Assembly (NCBI RefSeq): GCF_002860205.1
Contig: NZ_PGVB01000010.1
Coordinates: forward strand, 124,001-188,000
Direction of reading: 5' to 3'
Source of the DNA: Bacillus sp. T33-2
Lineage (GTDB): Bacteria > Bacillota > Bacilli > Bacillales > Cytobacillaceae
DNA length: 64,000 bases
Position numbers and translations under genes: made by a program. The notes below the pieces were generated by a model that saw only the letters and a program-made list of their open reading frames with translations, did no database searches and was not told the DNA's origin. Positions 31,759 to 40,767 of this stretch are shown one piece after another (the stretch's first letter is position 1; the number at the start of each line of letters is the position of its first letter).

Positions 31759-32682
31759 TTAGCTTACCTTCACAGTAAAGGCAGTCAGCATTTTAGGATG
31801 AACAATACAGTGAAAACTGCCATCCGCGGAAAGCTCCTGCATCGTGAACGACACGAGCGACTTCTCAACCTGGACTGTTTCATCATCTTTTTCGATGATA
31901 ACAGAATCGGGTTTTACTGCTATTACAAGCTGCTGGGCACGGCCCACGACACTAAACGGGATGATTCTCATCCTGCTCTCAAGCTCCTCTGGAAACGATT
32001 CCTCTCCTGTAAAAACAGCTTCCGGATCGCCTGCAAGCATACGCAGGACTTCAGGCATGCCATCAGGAAGATTATTAACTGAAACGAACATGACCGGCGT
32101 TTTGGAAATTGGGTCATACAGCTGGTTGCCGCTGTCAATGAGCCCCGTCAGAGCCAGTTCCAGCCCTGGCATGCTAATCTTGACCCCTACCAATTGTTCG
32201 TAATGGATTTTTGCCATTTCAGCCTGTTCGATATTCTTTTTTGAAAAGTGCCAGGCAAGCGGAAATCCGAGCAGGACGAACAGCCAGCTGATTGGGTCGC
32301 CAAATCCTTTAATATTTGCCAAGGCGGCTGCGGAGGACAGATCCATATCGAAATGAATGAAATAATGTACACCTGTTAATGTTCCACCTGCCAAGAAGGT
32401 GGTGAAATACAGGGCCATCAATCCTTTTATAAAATAGCTTAACCGCCGGTAACCAAAGGCACACAGCACCATTAGTACTGAAAACAACAGTTTTACCGCG
32501 GGAACGCCTGCAATAGCATGCAGTGGTGTAATGGACAATAAAATGAGAATGGACCCTGTCAACGCTCCTAGAAACAGGCGGCTCAAGCGGATTTTCCTTT
32601 TCAGGATCACCGCTGTCAAATAGATGAGCAAGGCGTCAAATAAAAGATTTAAAGCCCATATCACATCAAGGTATACTGTCAA
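31759..32682 (-). CDS. spoIIGA: sporulation sigma-E processing peptidase SpoIIGA
   Basis: Membrane-embedded aspartic protease that removes the pro-sequence of SigE after a forespore signal (SpoIIR). The start is TTG at 32682: AAAGGGGG is 7 nt upstream and the protein then reads TVYLDVIWALNLLFDALLIYLTA, as in the family. The longer frame to 32817 crosses the promoter. It is 307 aa (B. subtilis 309). About five membrane helices cover residues 1-150. The soluble protease half has the catalytic Asp in LIDSGNQLYDP near 183. It is the first gene of spoIIG. Confidence 0.95.
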   Translation of the reverse strand: MTVYLDVIWALNLLFDALLIYLTAVILKRKIRLSRLFLGALTGSILILLSITPLHAIAGVPAVKLLFSVLMVLCAFGYRRLSYFIKGLMALYFTTFLAGGTLTGVHYFIHFDMDLSSAAALANIKGFGDPISWLFVLLGFPLAWHFSKKNIEQAEMAKIHYEQLVGVKISMPGLELALTGLIDSGNQLYDPISKTPVMFVSVNNLPDGMPEVLRMLAGDPEAVFTGEESFPEELESRMRIIPFSVVGRAQQLVIAVKPDSVIIEKDDETVQVEKSLVSFTMQELSADGSFHCIVHPKMLTAFTVKVS

Positions 32683-32770
32683 ACCACAACCCCCTTTGCG
32701 AGCTGTACCCTCTATGAAGCCGGGCATCGGCTTTAATCTGATCCGGCCTCCTATAAATCCGTTACGACAA

Positions 32771-32804
32771 AGTATAACGTACCTTGCATCTAAAAATGTG
32801 TCAC
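32771..32804 (-). promoter_or_regulatory. spoIIG promoter with 22-bp spacer
   Basis: Minus strand GTGACA, exactly 22 bp, TATACT. The overlong spacer is the known hallmark of the Spo0A-dependent, SigA-read spoIIG promoter of B. subtilis. AAGTGACA is repeated 54 bp further upstream (32853-32860), as expected for paired regulator sites. Confidence 0.65.
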
Positions 32805-32883
32805 TTCCTGTATCCAAAACAGAAGAATATTTTCACCTTTCCCTACGGATTTTGTCACTTTTTTCTATTAAGGGGAATGCAAT

Positions 32884-32920
32884 GAAAAAGCACACCCCAA
32901 ATATAAGAGGTGTGCTGCTT
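32884..32920 (-). terminator. terminator after ftsZ
   Basis: AGCACACC / GGTGTGCT stem (32889-32896 and 32909-32916) followed by T-rich sequence on the minus strand. It separates the dcw cluster from spoIIG. Confidence 0.85.
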
Positions 32921-32943
32921 TTTGCTTTTATGTTAGACAGTAT

Positions 32944-34101
32944 TTAACGACGCCTGTTCCTGTTGCGCAGGAAAGTCGGAATATCAAGCGTATCTTCAGG
33001 CTGCTGGGATATTGTAGTTCCCCTTGTCTGCTCCTGCTGGACTTCCTCACGTTTCTGTTCGCGCTTGACAGTGCCGAGGCCCGGATTTGGATTCGGATTC
33101 AGTTTTGCCTGGCCGAATGCCGGCCTCGTATTTTTGGGCTGGATCGCTTCTTCATTGAAGCCGGTGGCAATGACGGTTACGACGATCTCATCTTTCAGGT
33201 TGTCATTGATGACAGAACCGAAAATCATGTTCACATCCTGATCAGATGCAGAAGCTACGATATCGGCCGCTTCCTGCACTTCATACAGGCTGAGGTTGGA
33301 CCCGCCGGTAATGTTCATCAGGACACCCTGTGCACCATCGATGGAGGTTTCCAGCAGAGGCGAGGAAACCGCCTTTTTCGCAGCCTCGGCTGCCCGGTTT
33401 TCACCTGTGGCAATGCCGATTCCCATCAATGCAGAGCCCTGGTTGGACATGATGGTCTTAACATCGGCAAAATCCAGGTTGATCAATCCAGGGGTTGCAA
33501 TCAGGTCAGAAATCCCCTGGACACCCTGGCGCAGTACATTATCAGCCTCGCGGAACGCTTCAAGCATTGGCGTGCTTTTGTCCACCATTTCCAGAAGGCG
33601 GTCATTCGGGATGACAATCAGTGTATCTACCCCTTCTTTCAGGGCTGCAATCCCGCCGGCTGCCTGGGTTGCCCGTTTGCGGCCTTCGAATGTAAATGGC
33701 CGTGTCACAACACCGACTGTAAGCGCACCTAGGTCCCTCGCGATTTGGGCAATGACAGGTGCAGCGCCTGTACCAGTGCCGCCGCCCATCCCGGCAGTAA
33801 CGAATACCATGTCCGCGCCTCTTAAAGCTTCTTCAATTTGCTCTTTGCTTTCTTCGGCTGCTTTTTTGCCCACTTCAGGATTGGCGCCCGCACCAAGTCC
33901 CCGCGTCAATTTACCGCCTATTTGCATCTTGATCTCGGCTTTGGAAAGATTTAAAGCCTGGGCATCTGTATTTACGGCGATGAACTCCACGCCCTGCACA
34001 CCCTGCTCGATCATTCGGTTAACCGCATTGTTTCCGCCGCCGCCAACACCGATTACTTTTATAGAAGCAAGTGAATCTAAATTCGTATCAAACTCCAACA
34101 T
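32944..34101 (-). CDS. ftsZ: cell-division protein FtsZ
   Basis: Tubulin-like GTPase that forms the Z-ring. It is 385 aa from ATG at 34101, chosen because AGGAGG is 7 nt upstream; the frame to 34125 adds eight unsupported residues. Features are [17 protein letters not shown] near 15-31, the tubulin signature [13 protein letters not shown] near 104-116 and the T7-loop segment [11 protein letters not shown] near 207-217. A variable linker rich in N, P and Q precedes the conserved C-terminal peptide [13 protein letters not shown] that binds FtsA, SepF and other partners. It ends the dcw transcript. Confidence 0.97.
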   Translation of the reverse strand: MLEFDTNLDSLASIKVIGVGGGGNNAVNRMIEQGVQGVEFIAVNTDAQALNLSKAEIKMQIGGKLTRGLGAGANPEVGKKAAEESKEQIEEALRGADMVFVTAGMGGGTGTGAAPVIAQIARDLGALTVGVVTRPFTFEGRKRATQAAGGIAALKEGVDTLIVIPNDRLLEMVDKSTPMLEAFREADNVLRQGVQGISDLIATPGLINLDFADVKTIMSNQGSALMGIGIATGENRAAEAAKKAVSSPLLETSIDGAQGVLMNITGGSNLSLYEVQEAADIVASASDQDVNMIFGSVINDNLKDEIVVTVIATGFNEEAIQPKNTRPAFGQAKLNPNPNPGLGTVKREQKREEVQQEQTRGTTISQQPEDTLDIPTFLRNRNRRR

Positions 34102-34142
34102 GACAAATCCTCCTAATTCGTCCATTTTCCTGTTAGCAAGGT

Positions 34143-35426
34143 TTACTCAAAAAAGTAGCCTAAAAACTTTTTCACTCGTGATGATACTTTTTCTTCCGGC
34201 TGTTTTTCCGGCTTCGATTTTGGTTGCGGCTGTTTTTGAGGTCGTTTCTCTTTAAAATCCTGCTCGACAAAAGCATTCTCCATCGTTCTTCCCTGAAGCC
34301 TGGCGTTTTTGTATGCAAATTTGATCAGGCCAACTGCAGTCGTAAACTGTGATTCACGGACACCAATGTAATCAGGTATCGCAATCCTGACACGGTTCTG
34401 TAAAATTGCCTGGGCCAATTCAGGGACACCCTGCATATTGGCAACGCCGCCTGCGATTACATACCCTCCCGGCAGGTCCCTGGCGCCCATCGTTTTTAAC
34501 TCGTGTTGCACCAACTGGAATATTTCTTCCATTCGCGCTTCCACTATATCGGCAATTTCCAGCTGGTTGAATTGCTGATGCTGGTCACTGCCGATGATAG
34601 GGACACTGAACACTTCCTCCTCGGAAGCGTGGTCGTAATAGGCATGTCCATGTTTTATCTTGATTGCTTCCGCATCCTCAGTAGCGGTCCTCATACCGAT
34701 TGACAGGTCTTTGGTGATATTGTCACCGCCAACTGGGATTACAGAGGCCCCTTTTAAATGGCCGTTCTCAAAAACCGCTACCGTAGTGGAGCCGCCGCCA
34801 ATATCAATCAGCGCTACACCCATGTTTTTCTCATCTTTTGACAGTGCGAATGCTCCGGCCGCCAGCGGCTGAAGGACTATGTCGATAATTTCCAGTCCTG
34901 CCCGTTCTACACAGCGCAGGGTATTATGTAAAATAGTTTTCGATCCGGTAATAATTGTTCCTTCCATTTCAAGGCGGACACCGATCATGCCGCGCGGGTC
35001 CGTGATTTCATCAAGCCCGTCAACGATGAATTGCTTCGGGATGACGTCAATGATTTCTCTTTCAGGAGGGATGGAAACAACCTGGGCTGCATCAATGACC
35101 CTGGCAACATCCTCATTTGTGATCTCCCGGTTGTCGCTGGAGACCGCAACCACACCATGGCAGGGCTGCAGTGTCACATGGTTGCCGGTAACGCCGACAA
35201 TAACCTGGTTAATCTGCATTCCTATCATTCTCTCGGCCTGCTCGACCGCTTTTTTAATAGAATGAACTGTTTCATCTATATCAACAATTGAGCCCTTCCT
35301 TAAACCTTCGGACTTCACATTGCCAACACCTATAATATTTAAAGAGTCATTGACCATTTCGCCGATGATTACTTTCACACTGGATGTACCGATGTCTAGA
35401 CTCACATATATATCATTGCTGTTCAT
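34143..35426 (-). CDS. ftsA: cell-division protein FtsA
   Basis: Actin-like ATPase that anchors FtsZ filaments to the membrane. It is 427 aa. It has the phosphate-1 motif [16 protein letters not shown] at residues 8-23, the inserted 1C domain near 85-165, phosphate-2 [15 protein letters not shown] near 205, and the adenosine motif [17 protein letters not shown] near 330. A low-complexity P/K/Q linker leads to the amphipathic membrane helix [20 protein letters not shown] precedes the start. A SigH-type promoter lies about 76 nt upstream. Confidence 0.97.
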   Translation of the reverse strand: MNSNDIYVSLDIGTSSVKVIIGEMVNDSLNIIGVGNVKSEGLRKGSIVDIDETVHSIKKAVEQAERMIGMQINQVIVGVTGNHVTLQPCHGVVAVSSDNREITNEDVARVIDAAQVVSIPPEREIIDVIPKQFIVDGLDEITDPRGMIGVRLEMEGTIITGSKTILHNTLRCVERAGLEIIDIVLQPLAAGAFALSKDEKNMGVALIDIGGGSTTVAVFENGHLKGASVIPVGGDNITKDLSIGMRTATEDAEAIKIKHGHAYYDHASEEEVFSVPIIGSDQHQQFNQLEIADIVEARMEEIFQLVQHELKTMGARDLPGGYVIAGGVANMQGVPELAQAILQNRVRIAIPDYIGVRESQFTTAVGLIKFAYKNARLQGRTMENAFVEQDFKEKRPQKQPQPKSKPEKQPEEKVSSRVKKFLGYFFE

Positions 35427-35501
35427 TCTTTGGCACCTCCTTTAACATTTGCTAATTGCCCGGACAGCAACTTATTGCTTGCTTTTTCTCGTTTTTACCA
35501 T

Positions 35502-35528
35502 ATTCGTCACAATTAAATGATTCCCTTT
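35502..35528 (-). promoter_or_regulatory. SigH-type promoter of ftsAZ
   Basis: Minus strand AAAGGGAAT, 11 bp, GACGAAT. Against the SigH consensus (RNAGGAWWW, 11-12 bp, RNNGAAT) it matches 8 of 9 and 7 of 7. B. subtilis ftsAZ is known to have a SigH promoter at the equivalent place. Confidence 0.7.
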
Positions 35529-35547
35529 AAAAATATCATTTTTTTTT

Positions 35548-35898
35548 CTATTTTTCACCGTTTGTTGACCATTTTGTTAACAGAATTCTCCTGATCACGG
35601 CGATATTCTGGAACAGCCTTACGCCAAAAGCGAAAACAGCTGCTAAATACAAGTCTACACCAAGATGAACACCTAGAAAAGCTAAACTTGCAGCAAGCAA
35701 TATATTAAAAAAGAATCCTGATACAAATACCTTTTCGTCGTAAATATGCTGAAGGTTTGCCCGAATGCCCCCGAATAACGTATCAAGTGCTGCAAGGATG
35801 GCAATTGACAGATAGTTAGAGTATTCATCCGGGATCCTGATATCGGTCAACAGCCCGATAATCACGCCAATAACCAATCCCATAACGGGGAGCCACAT
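35548..35898 (-). CDS. sbp: small basic protein Sbp (DUF1290)
   Basis: Membrane protein of the DUF1290 family found in dcw clusters of Firmicutes and Actinobacteria; function unknown. It is 116 aa from ATG at 35898 (MWLPVMGLVIGVIIGLL), which matches the B. subtilis N-terminus. TTG at 35904 is a less likely start. Three hydrophobic segments surround the conserved YLSIAILAALDTLFGGIRA and FGVRLFQNIAVIRR stretches. The start lies at the ylxX stop, with AGGAGG inside ylxX. Confidence 0.93.
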   Translation of the reverse strand: MWLPVMGLVIGVIIGLLTDIRIPDEYSNYLSIAILAALDTLFGGIRANLQHIYDEKVFVSGFFFNILLAASLAFLGVHLGVDLYLAAVFAFGVRLFQNIAVIRRILLTKWSTNGEK

Positions 35899-35900
35899 GA

Positions 35901-36629
35901 TCAACTGCCTCCTTTTTCTTCCTTGACAGGCTCCATAAACCGAATCCTGATTGTATCCTGGTACGCTGGAATAATAATATCCTTTTCTGGTCTTTTTATT
36001 TTTACCGAGAGGTTATCTATAAAGAACTCCTCTGCCGCTGATGAAACCTGCATTCGGTTGTAAAGCTTCCCGGCCGCTGCCGGGCTTTCGGTGATCACTT
36101 TTATCTCAAAAGGGAGACGGTTGAGTGAATGGCCGTTTATTTTCGTTTCCCTGTTGATTTCACGGATGACTGTCGTATTGATGACCCTTTCTCCATCAAT
36201 GGAAATATGGAGCGCCCCGTACATATTTAATTCATTTAACAGTCTTTTAAGCAAGTCGGGCGGGACGGAAGAAGCAGCTTTGCCTGCTATGCCCACATCG
36301 GCAGGTTCAACGGACAGCACTATTCCCGGTCCGGAAACCTCCGTAAGTCCGGCTTCAGTTTTCAGTTCATCCAATGTCTCCCGGAGAACCTGTTCCTTGC
36401 TTTGCTCAATTTCAGTTTCATAGCTTGCAAGCTTTTCATCATTGGATCGGATTTCAAGAAGCAATCTGGATTGAAGCTCTTTTTCTTTCATTAAATCCTG
36501 CCGCAGCTCCCAAGTATCCCTCGTGTCCCTCACCACCGGCTTGCTGACAGTCTGAAACTGGATGGCAACCATGAAGCCGATGATGGCAGCGACGATTACA
36601 AACCCGAATTGCTTACTGTCCGGCATCAT
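35901..36629 (-). CDS. ylxX: DUF881 membrane-anchored protein YlxX
   Basis: 242 aa, with an N-terminal membrane segment (FGVIVAAIIGFMVAIQF type, residues about 8-25), a coiled coil (about 38-80) and an extracytoplasmic DUF881 domain from about 90. That domain holds the motifs GPGIVLSV, INTTVIREINRETKINGH and PFEIKVITESPAAAGKLYNR. No biochemical role is established. It is a divergent paralogue of YlxW immediately upstream. ATG 36629 or 36626 both fit AAGGAG. Confidence 0.88.
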   Translation of the reverse strand: MMPDSKQFGFVIVAAIIGFMVAIQFQTVSKPVVRDTRDTWELRQDLMKEKELQSRLLLEIRSNDEKLASYETEIEQSKEQVLRETLDELKTEAGLTEVSGPGIVLSVEPADVGIAGKAASSVPPDLLKRLLNELNMYGALHISIDGERVINTTVIREINRETKINGHSLNRLPFEIKVITESPAAAGKLYNRMQVSSAAEEFFIDNLSVKIKRPEKDIIIPAYQDTIRIRFMEPVKEEKGGS

Positions 36630-36693
36630 GTTCACTCCTTAATCAAAATGCATTGTACCTTTCCCGCGCTCCTCGGATTTTCCACTCCGGAAT

Positions 36694-37425
36694 TTAGCTG
36701 CCAAGAATCGGATCCATGACAATTTCCTGTTTTTCTTCAAGTGAGAATACAATCTGGTCGTTGACAAGCTGGTCGCGGACTCCGCCGGTAATATTTAATG
36801 CGGATGATAGTACTTCAGAGTCTCCAATCGCAGCAATTTTAAACGGGGCAGGATGCTGCTTGCCATCAACTGTAATGACAGGCCCGTCGCAAAGAATATA
36901 GGAATTATGGGACAGCCGCTGGCCATTGATGGATATGGCAGTCGCCCCTGCAATGTATAATTCATTGACTACTTTGAAAACATGGTGCTCATGGACAAGG
37001 TAACTATTGATATTTTCCTCAGCAGGATCATATTCGCCGTCGCTGAGAGTCACCTGGACGCCACTGCCTTTTACCTTTACTTTTCCAAGAAACATCCTGT
37101 ATTTTTCCGTATCCTCGGCAAGGTTAAAAAAAACCTGGGCCTCTTTCGCAAGGTTTTCTTCTATTTTCCTGATTTTCCCCTGTTTTTTCTTCAACTCGCC
37201 CTGGAGCTCGCGGTTTTTTTCGCCTTGTTCGATCAATTCATTCCGAAGGCTTAAATTTTGTTCCCACTGTCTGTCCGTAATTTGTTCGTCATTATTTTCG
37301 CTTTGTGTCACCCTGTAGGAAAATGCGATCATAAACCCAAGCACAAGGCAAACAAGCGCAAGGATGACCCGATTACTGTTCAGTTTCTTTTTCAATTTCA
37401 ACTTTTTCAGCTTCCTCTGCTTCAT
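36694..37425 (-). CDS. ylxW: DUF881 membrane-anchored protein YlxW
   Basis: 243 aa. A strongly basic cytoplasmic head (KQRKLKKLKLKKKLN) precedes one membrane helix (about 19-37), a coiled coil (about 50-95) and a DUF881 domain with GSGVQVTLSDGEYDP, ATAISINGQRLSHNSYI and PFKIAAIGDSEVLSSALN. Function unknown; always next to divIB and ylxX in bacilli. As called, the start overlaps divIB by 53 nt and has no good SD, so the true start may be a later TTG inside the basic head. Confidence 0.85.
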   Translation of the reverse strand: MKQRKLKKLKLKKKLNSNRVILALVCLVLGFMIAFSYRVTQSENNDEQITDRQWEQNLSLRNELIEQGEKNRELQGELKKKQGKIRKIEENLAKEAQVFFNLAEDTEKYRMFLGKVKVKGSGVQVTLSDGEYDPAEENINSYLVHEHHVFKVVNELYIAGATAISINGQRLSHNSYILCDGPVITVDGKQHPAPFKIAAIGDSEVLSSALNITGGVRDQLVNDQIVFSLEEKQEIVMDPILGS

Positions 37426-38164
37426 AAGCTTTAAAATAAGAGCCTACTTCAAGGTCGATGACACCTTGTTTCCCTGGTTCAAGCTGGGTGACAATCGACG
37501 GATAATGCACCATTTTTTCAGCAAAGCTTCTCAGTGATGCATTTACCTCATAACCGTCATTCATGAAAAGGGTTATTCTGTATGCATCCGTTTTTGAAGG
37601 TTTATATTGAATTTCTGAAATGGAATTAACGACCTCATCCGGGATGGTCTTAAGGGCTGCAATCATTTCATCAAGCGGTTCGCCTTCATTGAATCCCACC
37701 AGCAACGGGGCATTCACCGGAAGTTCAGCCATTTGCCGTTTTTCCAGTACCGCGCCGCTTTCCAAAACTGGATAAAAATTTGTTCCCTTTGATACGTAAG
37801 CGATCCGGCCATGCTCTTCTATATGAATGACAATGGTGTTTGGGAACTTCACCTTTATCCGGGCAGTTTTAATTTCAGGAAGCTGTTTCAGCTTCTTCGC
37901 CACTTTGTTTTCATTCAATTTCCAAATATTTGATTTCGGAGCAATTCCGCTATGTGCCACAATTTCCGGCTGAGAGTAGGACTCATTCCCTGTTACGGTA
38001 ATCATTTTTACCCTGCTTAATGGAGATTGGAAATAAATAATAACAGCAATTAACGAGAAAAATAAGATTAATAGCGTAATCAGCCTTCTGTTCGCTTTTT
38101 TCCGCCGCTGTTGCTTTAATTTAGGGATTCTGTCCTCTATGGAGACGATTTTCCCCTTTTCCAT
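37373..38164 (-). CDS. divIB: cell-division protein DivIB (FtsQ)
   Basis: Divisome protein that, with FtsL and DivIC, controls septal peptidoglycan synthesis. It is 263 aa from ATG at 38164 (GAGGTG 7 nt upstream), the same length as in B. subtilis. A basic cytoplasmic head and one membrane helix (about 27-47) are followed by a POTRA domain from about 52 (VKMITVTGNESYSQPEIVAHSGI) and a beta domain to about 225. The C-terminal tail is acidic and glutamate-rich (EAYEAEEAEKVEIEKETEQ). Confidence 0.94.
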   Translation of the reverse strand: MEKGKIVSIEDRIPKLKQQRRKKANRRLITLLILFFSLIAVIIYFQSPLSRVKMITVTGNESYSQPEIVAHSGIAPKSNIWKLNENKVAKKLKQLPEIKTARIKVKFPNTIVIHIEEHGRIAYVSKGTNFYPVLESGAVLEKRQMAELPVNAPLLVGFNEGEPLDEMIAALKTIPDEVVNSISEIQYKPSKTDAYRITLFMNDGYEVNASLRSFAEKMVHYPSIVTQLEPGKQGVIDLEVGSYFKAYEAEEAEKVEIEKETEQ

Positions 38165-38391
38165 ATCCAAACACCTCTCATCCAGCGGATTCCTTGTTCA
38201 ATCGGAGGGAGCTCACTCAGGAAGGAGCAAATCAAAATTTCTATGATCATTTCACCGGAGGAAAATGCCCCAAAACTGAAAACAACGGCACTAATAATTA
38301 GGCCGTTATTTACTCCCTGTAAACAACTCATGCTGACTAATCTAATGAAATATTATATCACAGAAATTGACAGCTTAAAGAGGATTTATGA

Positions 38392-39300
38392 TTATTTCCG
38401 CCCTATTATTTCAACTTCCGTTTCTATGTTGATGCCATATTTGTCAAAGACTGTGTCCTTCACATGCTGAATAAGCGCAAGTACATCATCGGCTGTGGCA
38501 TTGCCGGCATTCACAATGAAATTGCCATGCATTTCAGAGATTTTTGCACCGCCGATCGAGTGCCCTTTCAAGCCGGCATTTTCAATCAATTTACCTGCAT
38601 AATCAGGCAGGGGGTTCCTAAAAATGCTGCCTGCACACGGATAATTCCACGGCTGTGTCTCTTTCCGGTAATCCTTGTTTTTCTGGATTTCGGCAACAAT
38701 GCTTTCCCTGTCTCCCTCATTCAGCTGGAAAACCGCTTCGAGCACAATGCCAGGCCGTTTCTTTTGGAGGATTGATGTCCTGTAGGAAAATTCCATATCT
38801 TCATTTGCCAGCCATTCGATCGTTCCATCTTCAAACAGGATGTGTGCCTTCTCCAAAATCCGGGAAATATCGGAGCCATGGGCACCGGCATTCATGTACA
38901 CAGCCCCGCCCACGGAACCAGGAATCCCGCCGGCAAACTCAAGTCCGGACAGTCCTTTCCTGCTGATCGTCATTGCAAGGCTTACAACTGAATAGCCTCC
39001 GCCCGCTGTGACCTTCGCACCATCTATCTCCATATGTGCGAGGCCAGGCCCCAGCTTTATCACAACACCTTCTATTCCTTTATCAGAAACAAGCAGATTT
39101 GAGCCCCGGCCAATCGCGGTCCATTTCACCTTCGCCTCGCGAATAAGCTCCATCGCTTTTTTGAGATTGTCAATGGAGGATGGCTCTATATATATATCGG
39201 CGGGTCCGCCGATTTTTATTGTCGTATGGTTGGCCAGTGGTTCATTTTCTTTTACAGTTCCAATATTAAGGTCTGTCAATCGTTTTGAAAGTTCCTTCAT
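38392..39300 (-). CDS. murB: UDP-N-acetylenolpyruvoylglucosamine reductase
   Basis: FAD enzyme that reduces UDP-GlcNAc-enolpyruvate to UDP-MurNAc. It is 302 aa from ATG at 39300, with AAAGGA upstream; the frame to 39369 has no support. It is a type II MurB. The FAD-binding motif [10 protein letters not shown] lies near 62-71. [24 protein letters not shown] near 117-140 carries the conserved Gly and Asn residues. YRTSIL is near 178 and the catalytic Ser is in [11 protein letters not shown] near 225. It stands between murG and divIB, as in B. subtilis. Confidence 0.95.
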   Translation of the reverse strand: MKELSKRLTDLNIGTVKENEPLANHTTIKIGGPADIYIEPSSIDNLKKAMELIREAKVKWTAIGRGSNLLVSDKGIEGVVIKLGPGLAHMEIDGAKVTAGGGYSVVSLAMTISRKGLSGLEFAGGIPGSVGGAVYMNAGAHGSDISRILEKAHILFEDGTIEWLANEDMEFSYRTSILQKKRPGIVLEAVFQLNEGDRESIVAEIQKNKDYRKETQPWNYPCAGSIFRNPLPDYAGKLIENAGLKGHSIGGAKISEMHGNFIVNAGNATADDVLALIQHVKDTVFDKYGINIETEVEIIGRK

Positions 39301-39441
39301 AAAAACCGTCCTTTCATTTGAGAGGTTAGATGTTGGACTTTGGGCGCACATCGGAAAGCCCTTTACCATGCTTCGAAATGTTGCTCCACTCCAACCTTCA
39401 ACTTCCCGCTTCTAATTTCTAGTATTGTATGCCTGAAGCAA

Positions 39442-40542
39442 TTACCGGGCTACTTTCACAATATCCTTCATCAGCTTGTAAAGCCTCTTGGCCGCATCCG
39501 GAATCCCGAGCTGTCTGGCGCCATTTTTCATCTCCGCGAGCTTTAAGCTGTCAGTCAGGATCTGGTCGATATGTTCAATCAGCCTCGGCCCGGTGAGATC
39601 CTTTTCAAGGAGAAGTTCTGCCGCGCCGTAATCGCTTAGTGCACGTGCATTTTTCTCCTGGTGGTTATTCGTGACATACGGGCTTGGAATCAAAATGCTC
39701 GGTATGCCGAGCGATGTCAGTTCGGCAAGGGTGGTCGCCCCTGCCCGTGCGACCACCAGGTCGATCCCTGCCAGCACTTCAGGCATATTATGAATAAAAG
39801 GCTTGATGATCACGTTTTCCGGGTTTCCGACCAGTTCGACTTCCTTCCGGATTTCTTCGTAGTGGACATCCCCTGTTACATATAACACTTGATAAGGCTT
39901 AGACCCTAGCTCTGTAAGAGACTTAAGTACCGCTTCATTTATCGGCTTGGCCCCTCGGCTCCCGCCAAAAATCAAAACAGCCGGCATTTTCATTTTCAAG
40001 CCTGCTGACAGCCTGCCGCGAATCCCGTCCTGGCCAATCACTTCAGACGCTCTCGGGTTGCCTGTCAGCACCGTTTTTTCTGCTGGAAAAAACTCCTTCG
40101 CTTCTTCAAAACACACGGCGATCCGGTCGGCATAACGGCTTAAAAATTTATTGGTCAGCCCGGGGACGCTGTTCTGTTCGTGGATGACGGAAGGAATCCC
40201 AAGACGTGATGCCGCATATACCACGGGTCCGCATACATAACCGCCTGTGCCTATCACAACATCCGGCTTGAATTCCTTAAGGAGCCGTTTACTATCCCGC
40301 ACCCCTTTTAAGAACCTGAGCACAGTCTTCACATTTTCAAATGACAGCTTTCTTTTAAAACCTGTAATATGTATTGATTTAAACGGTATGTTCTCAATCG
40401 GGACCAGTTTGCTCTCTAGCCCTTTTTCAGTGCCAATATAAAGAAACTCAACATCTTGTTCTTTTTTTTGGATTTCTCTTATAAGAGCGAGTGCCGGATA
40501 GATATGCCCTCCGGTTCCACCGCCGCTTACAGCTATTCTCAT
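39442..40542 (-). CDS. murG: UDP-GlcNAc:lipid I N-acetylglucosaminyltransferase
   Basis: Adds GlcNAc to lipid I at the inner face of the membrane to make lipid II. It is 366 aa, a GT-B fold. The first glycine-rich loop is [18 protein letters not shown] at 4-21, the second is [11 protein letters not shown] near 95-105, and IHEQNSVPG is near 122. The UDP-GlcNAc-binding [15 protein letters not shown] is near 190, and [13 protein letters not shown] is near 262. GAGGTG precedes the ATG. A terminator after spoVE suggests that murG has a promoter in the 225-nt gap; I could not identify one securely. Confidence 0.96.
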   Translation of the reverse strand: MRIAVSGGGTGGHIYPALALIREIQKKEQDVEFLYIGTEKGLESKLVPIENIPFKSIHITGFKRKLSFENVKTVLRFLKGVRDSKRLLKEFKPDVVIGTGGYVCGPVVYAASRLGIPSVIHEQNSVPGLTNKFLSRYADRIAVCFEEAKEFFPAEKTVLTGNPRASEVIGQDGIRGRLSAGLKMKMPAVLIFGGSRGAKPINEAVLKSLTELGSKPYQVLYVTGDVHYEEIRKEVELVGNPENVIIKPFIHNMPEVLAGIDLVVARAGATTLAELTSLGIPSILIPSPYVTNNHQEKNARALSDYGAAELLLEKDLTGPRLIEHIDQILTDSLKLAEMKNGARQLGIPDAAKRLYKLMKDIVKVAR

Positions 40543-40736
40543 TTTCCCACCTCATTAAGAGAGTAATTTTTCTCTATGTTTAATTTTATTCGTTTTTGTT
40601 ATGTATTGAAAAATGCACTCCCCGGCTTTACCCTATTCTACTATATACTAAACTTCATCATATATTTAGTGGGCGATGTAAATAAAATGTAACATAACAA
40701 TTTCAGGTGTTGCAGGACAGGATTAACAACGCGAAC

Positions 40737-40766
40737 GAAAAGAAACCCTGCGTGGCAGGGTTTCTA
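40737..40766 (-). terminator. terminator after spoVE
   Basis: Perfect 10-bp stem AGAAACCCTG / CAGGGTTTCT with a 5-nt loop, then TTTTCG on the minus strand, just beyond the spoVE stop. Confidence 0.85.
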
Positions 40767-40767
40767 T

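Noticed and set aside
33296-34255. Long plus-strand open frame (319 aa) opposite ftsZ and the end of ftsA
   Set aside because: Antisense shadow produced by codon bias of ftsZ; no SD, no family resemblance, and it spans two genes.
40543-40736. Promoter for murG in the spoVE-murG gap
   Set aside because: TTTACA and TATGAT are only 14 bp apart and other pairings are weak; a promoter is likely because of the upstream terminator, but none could be fixed.
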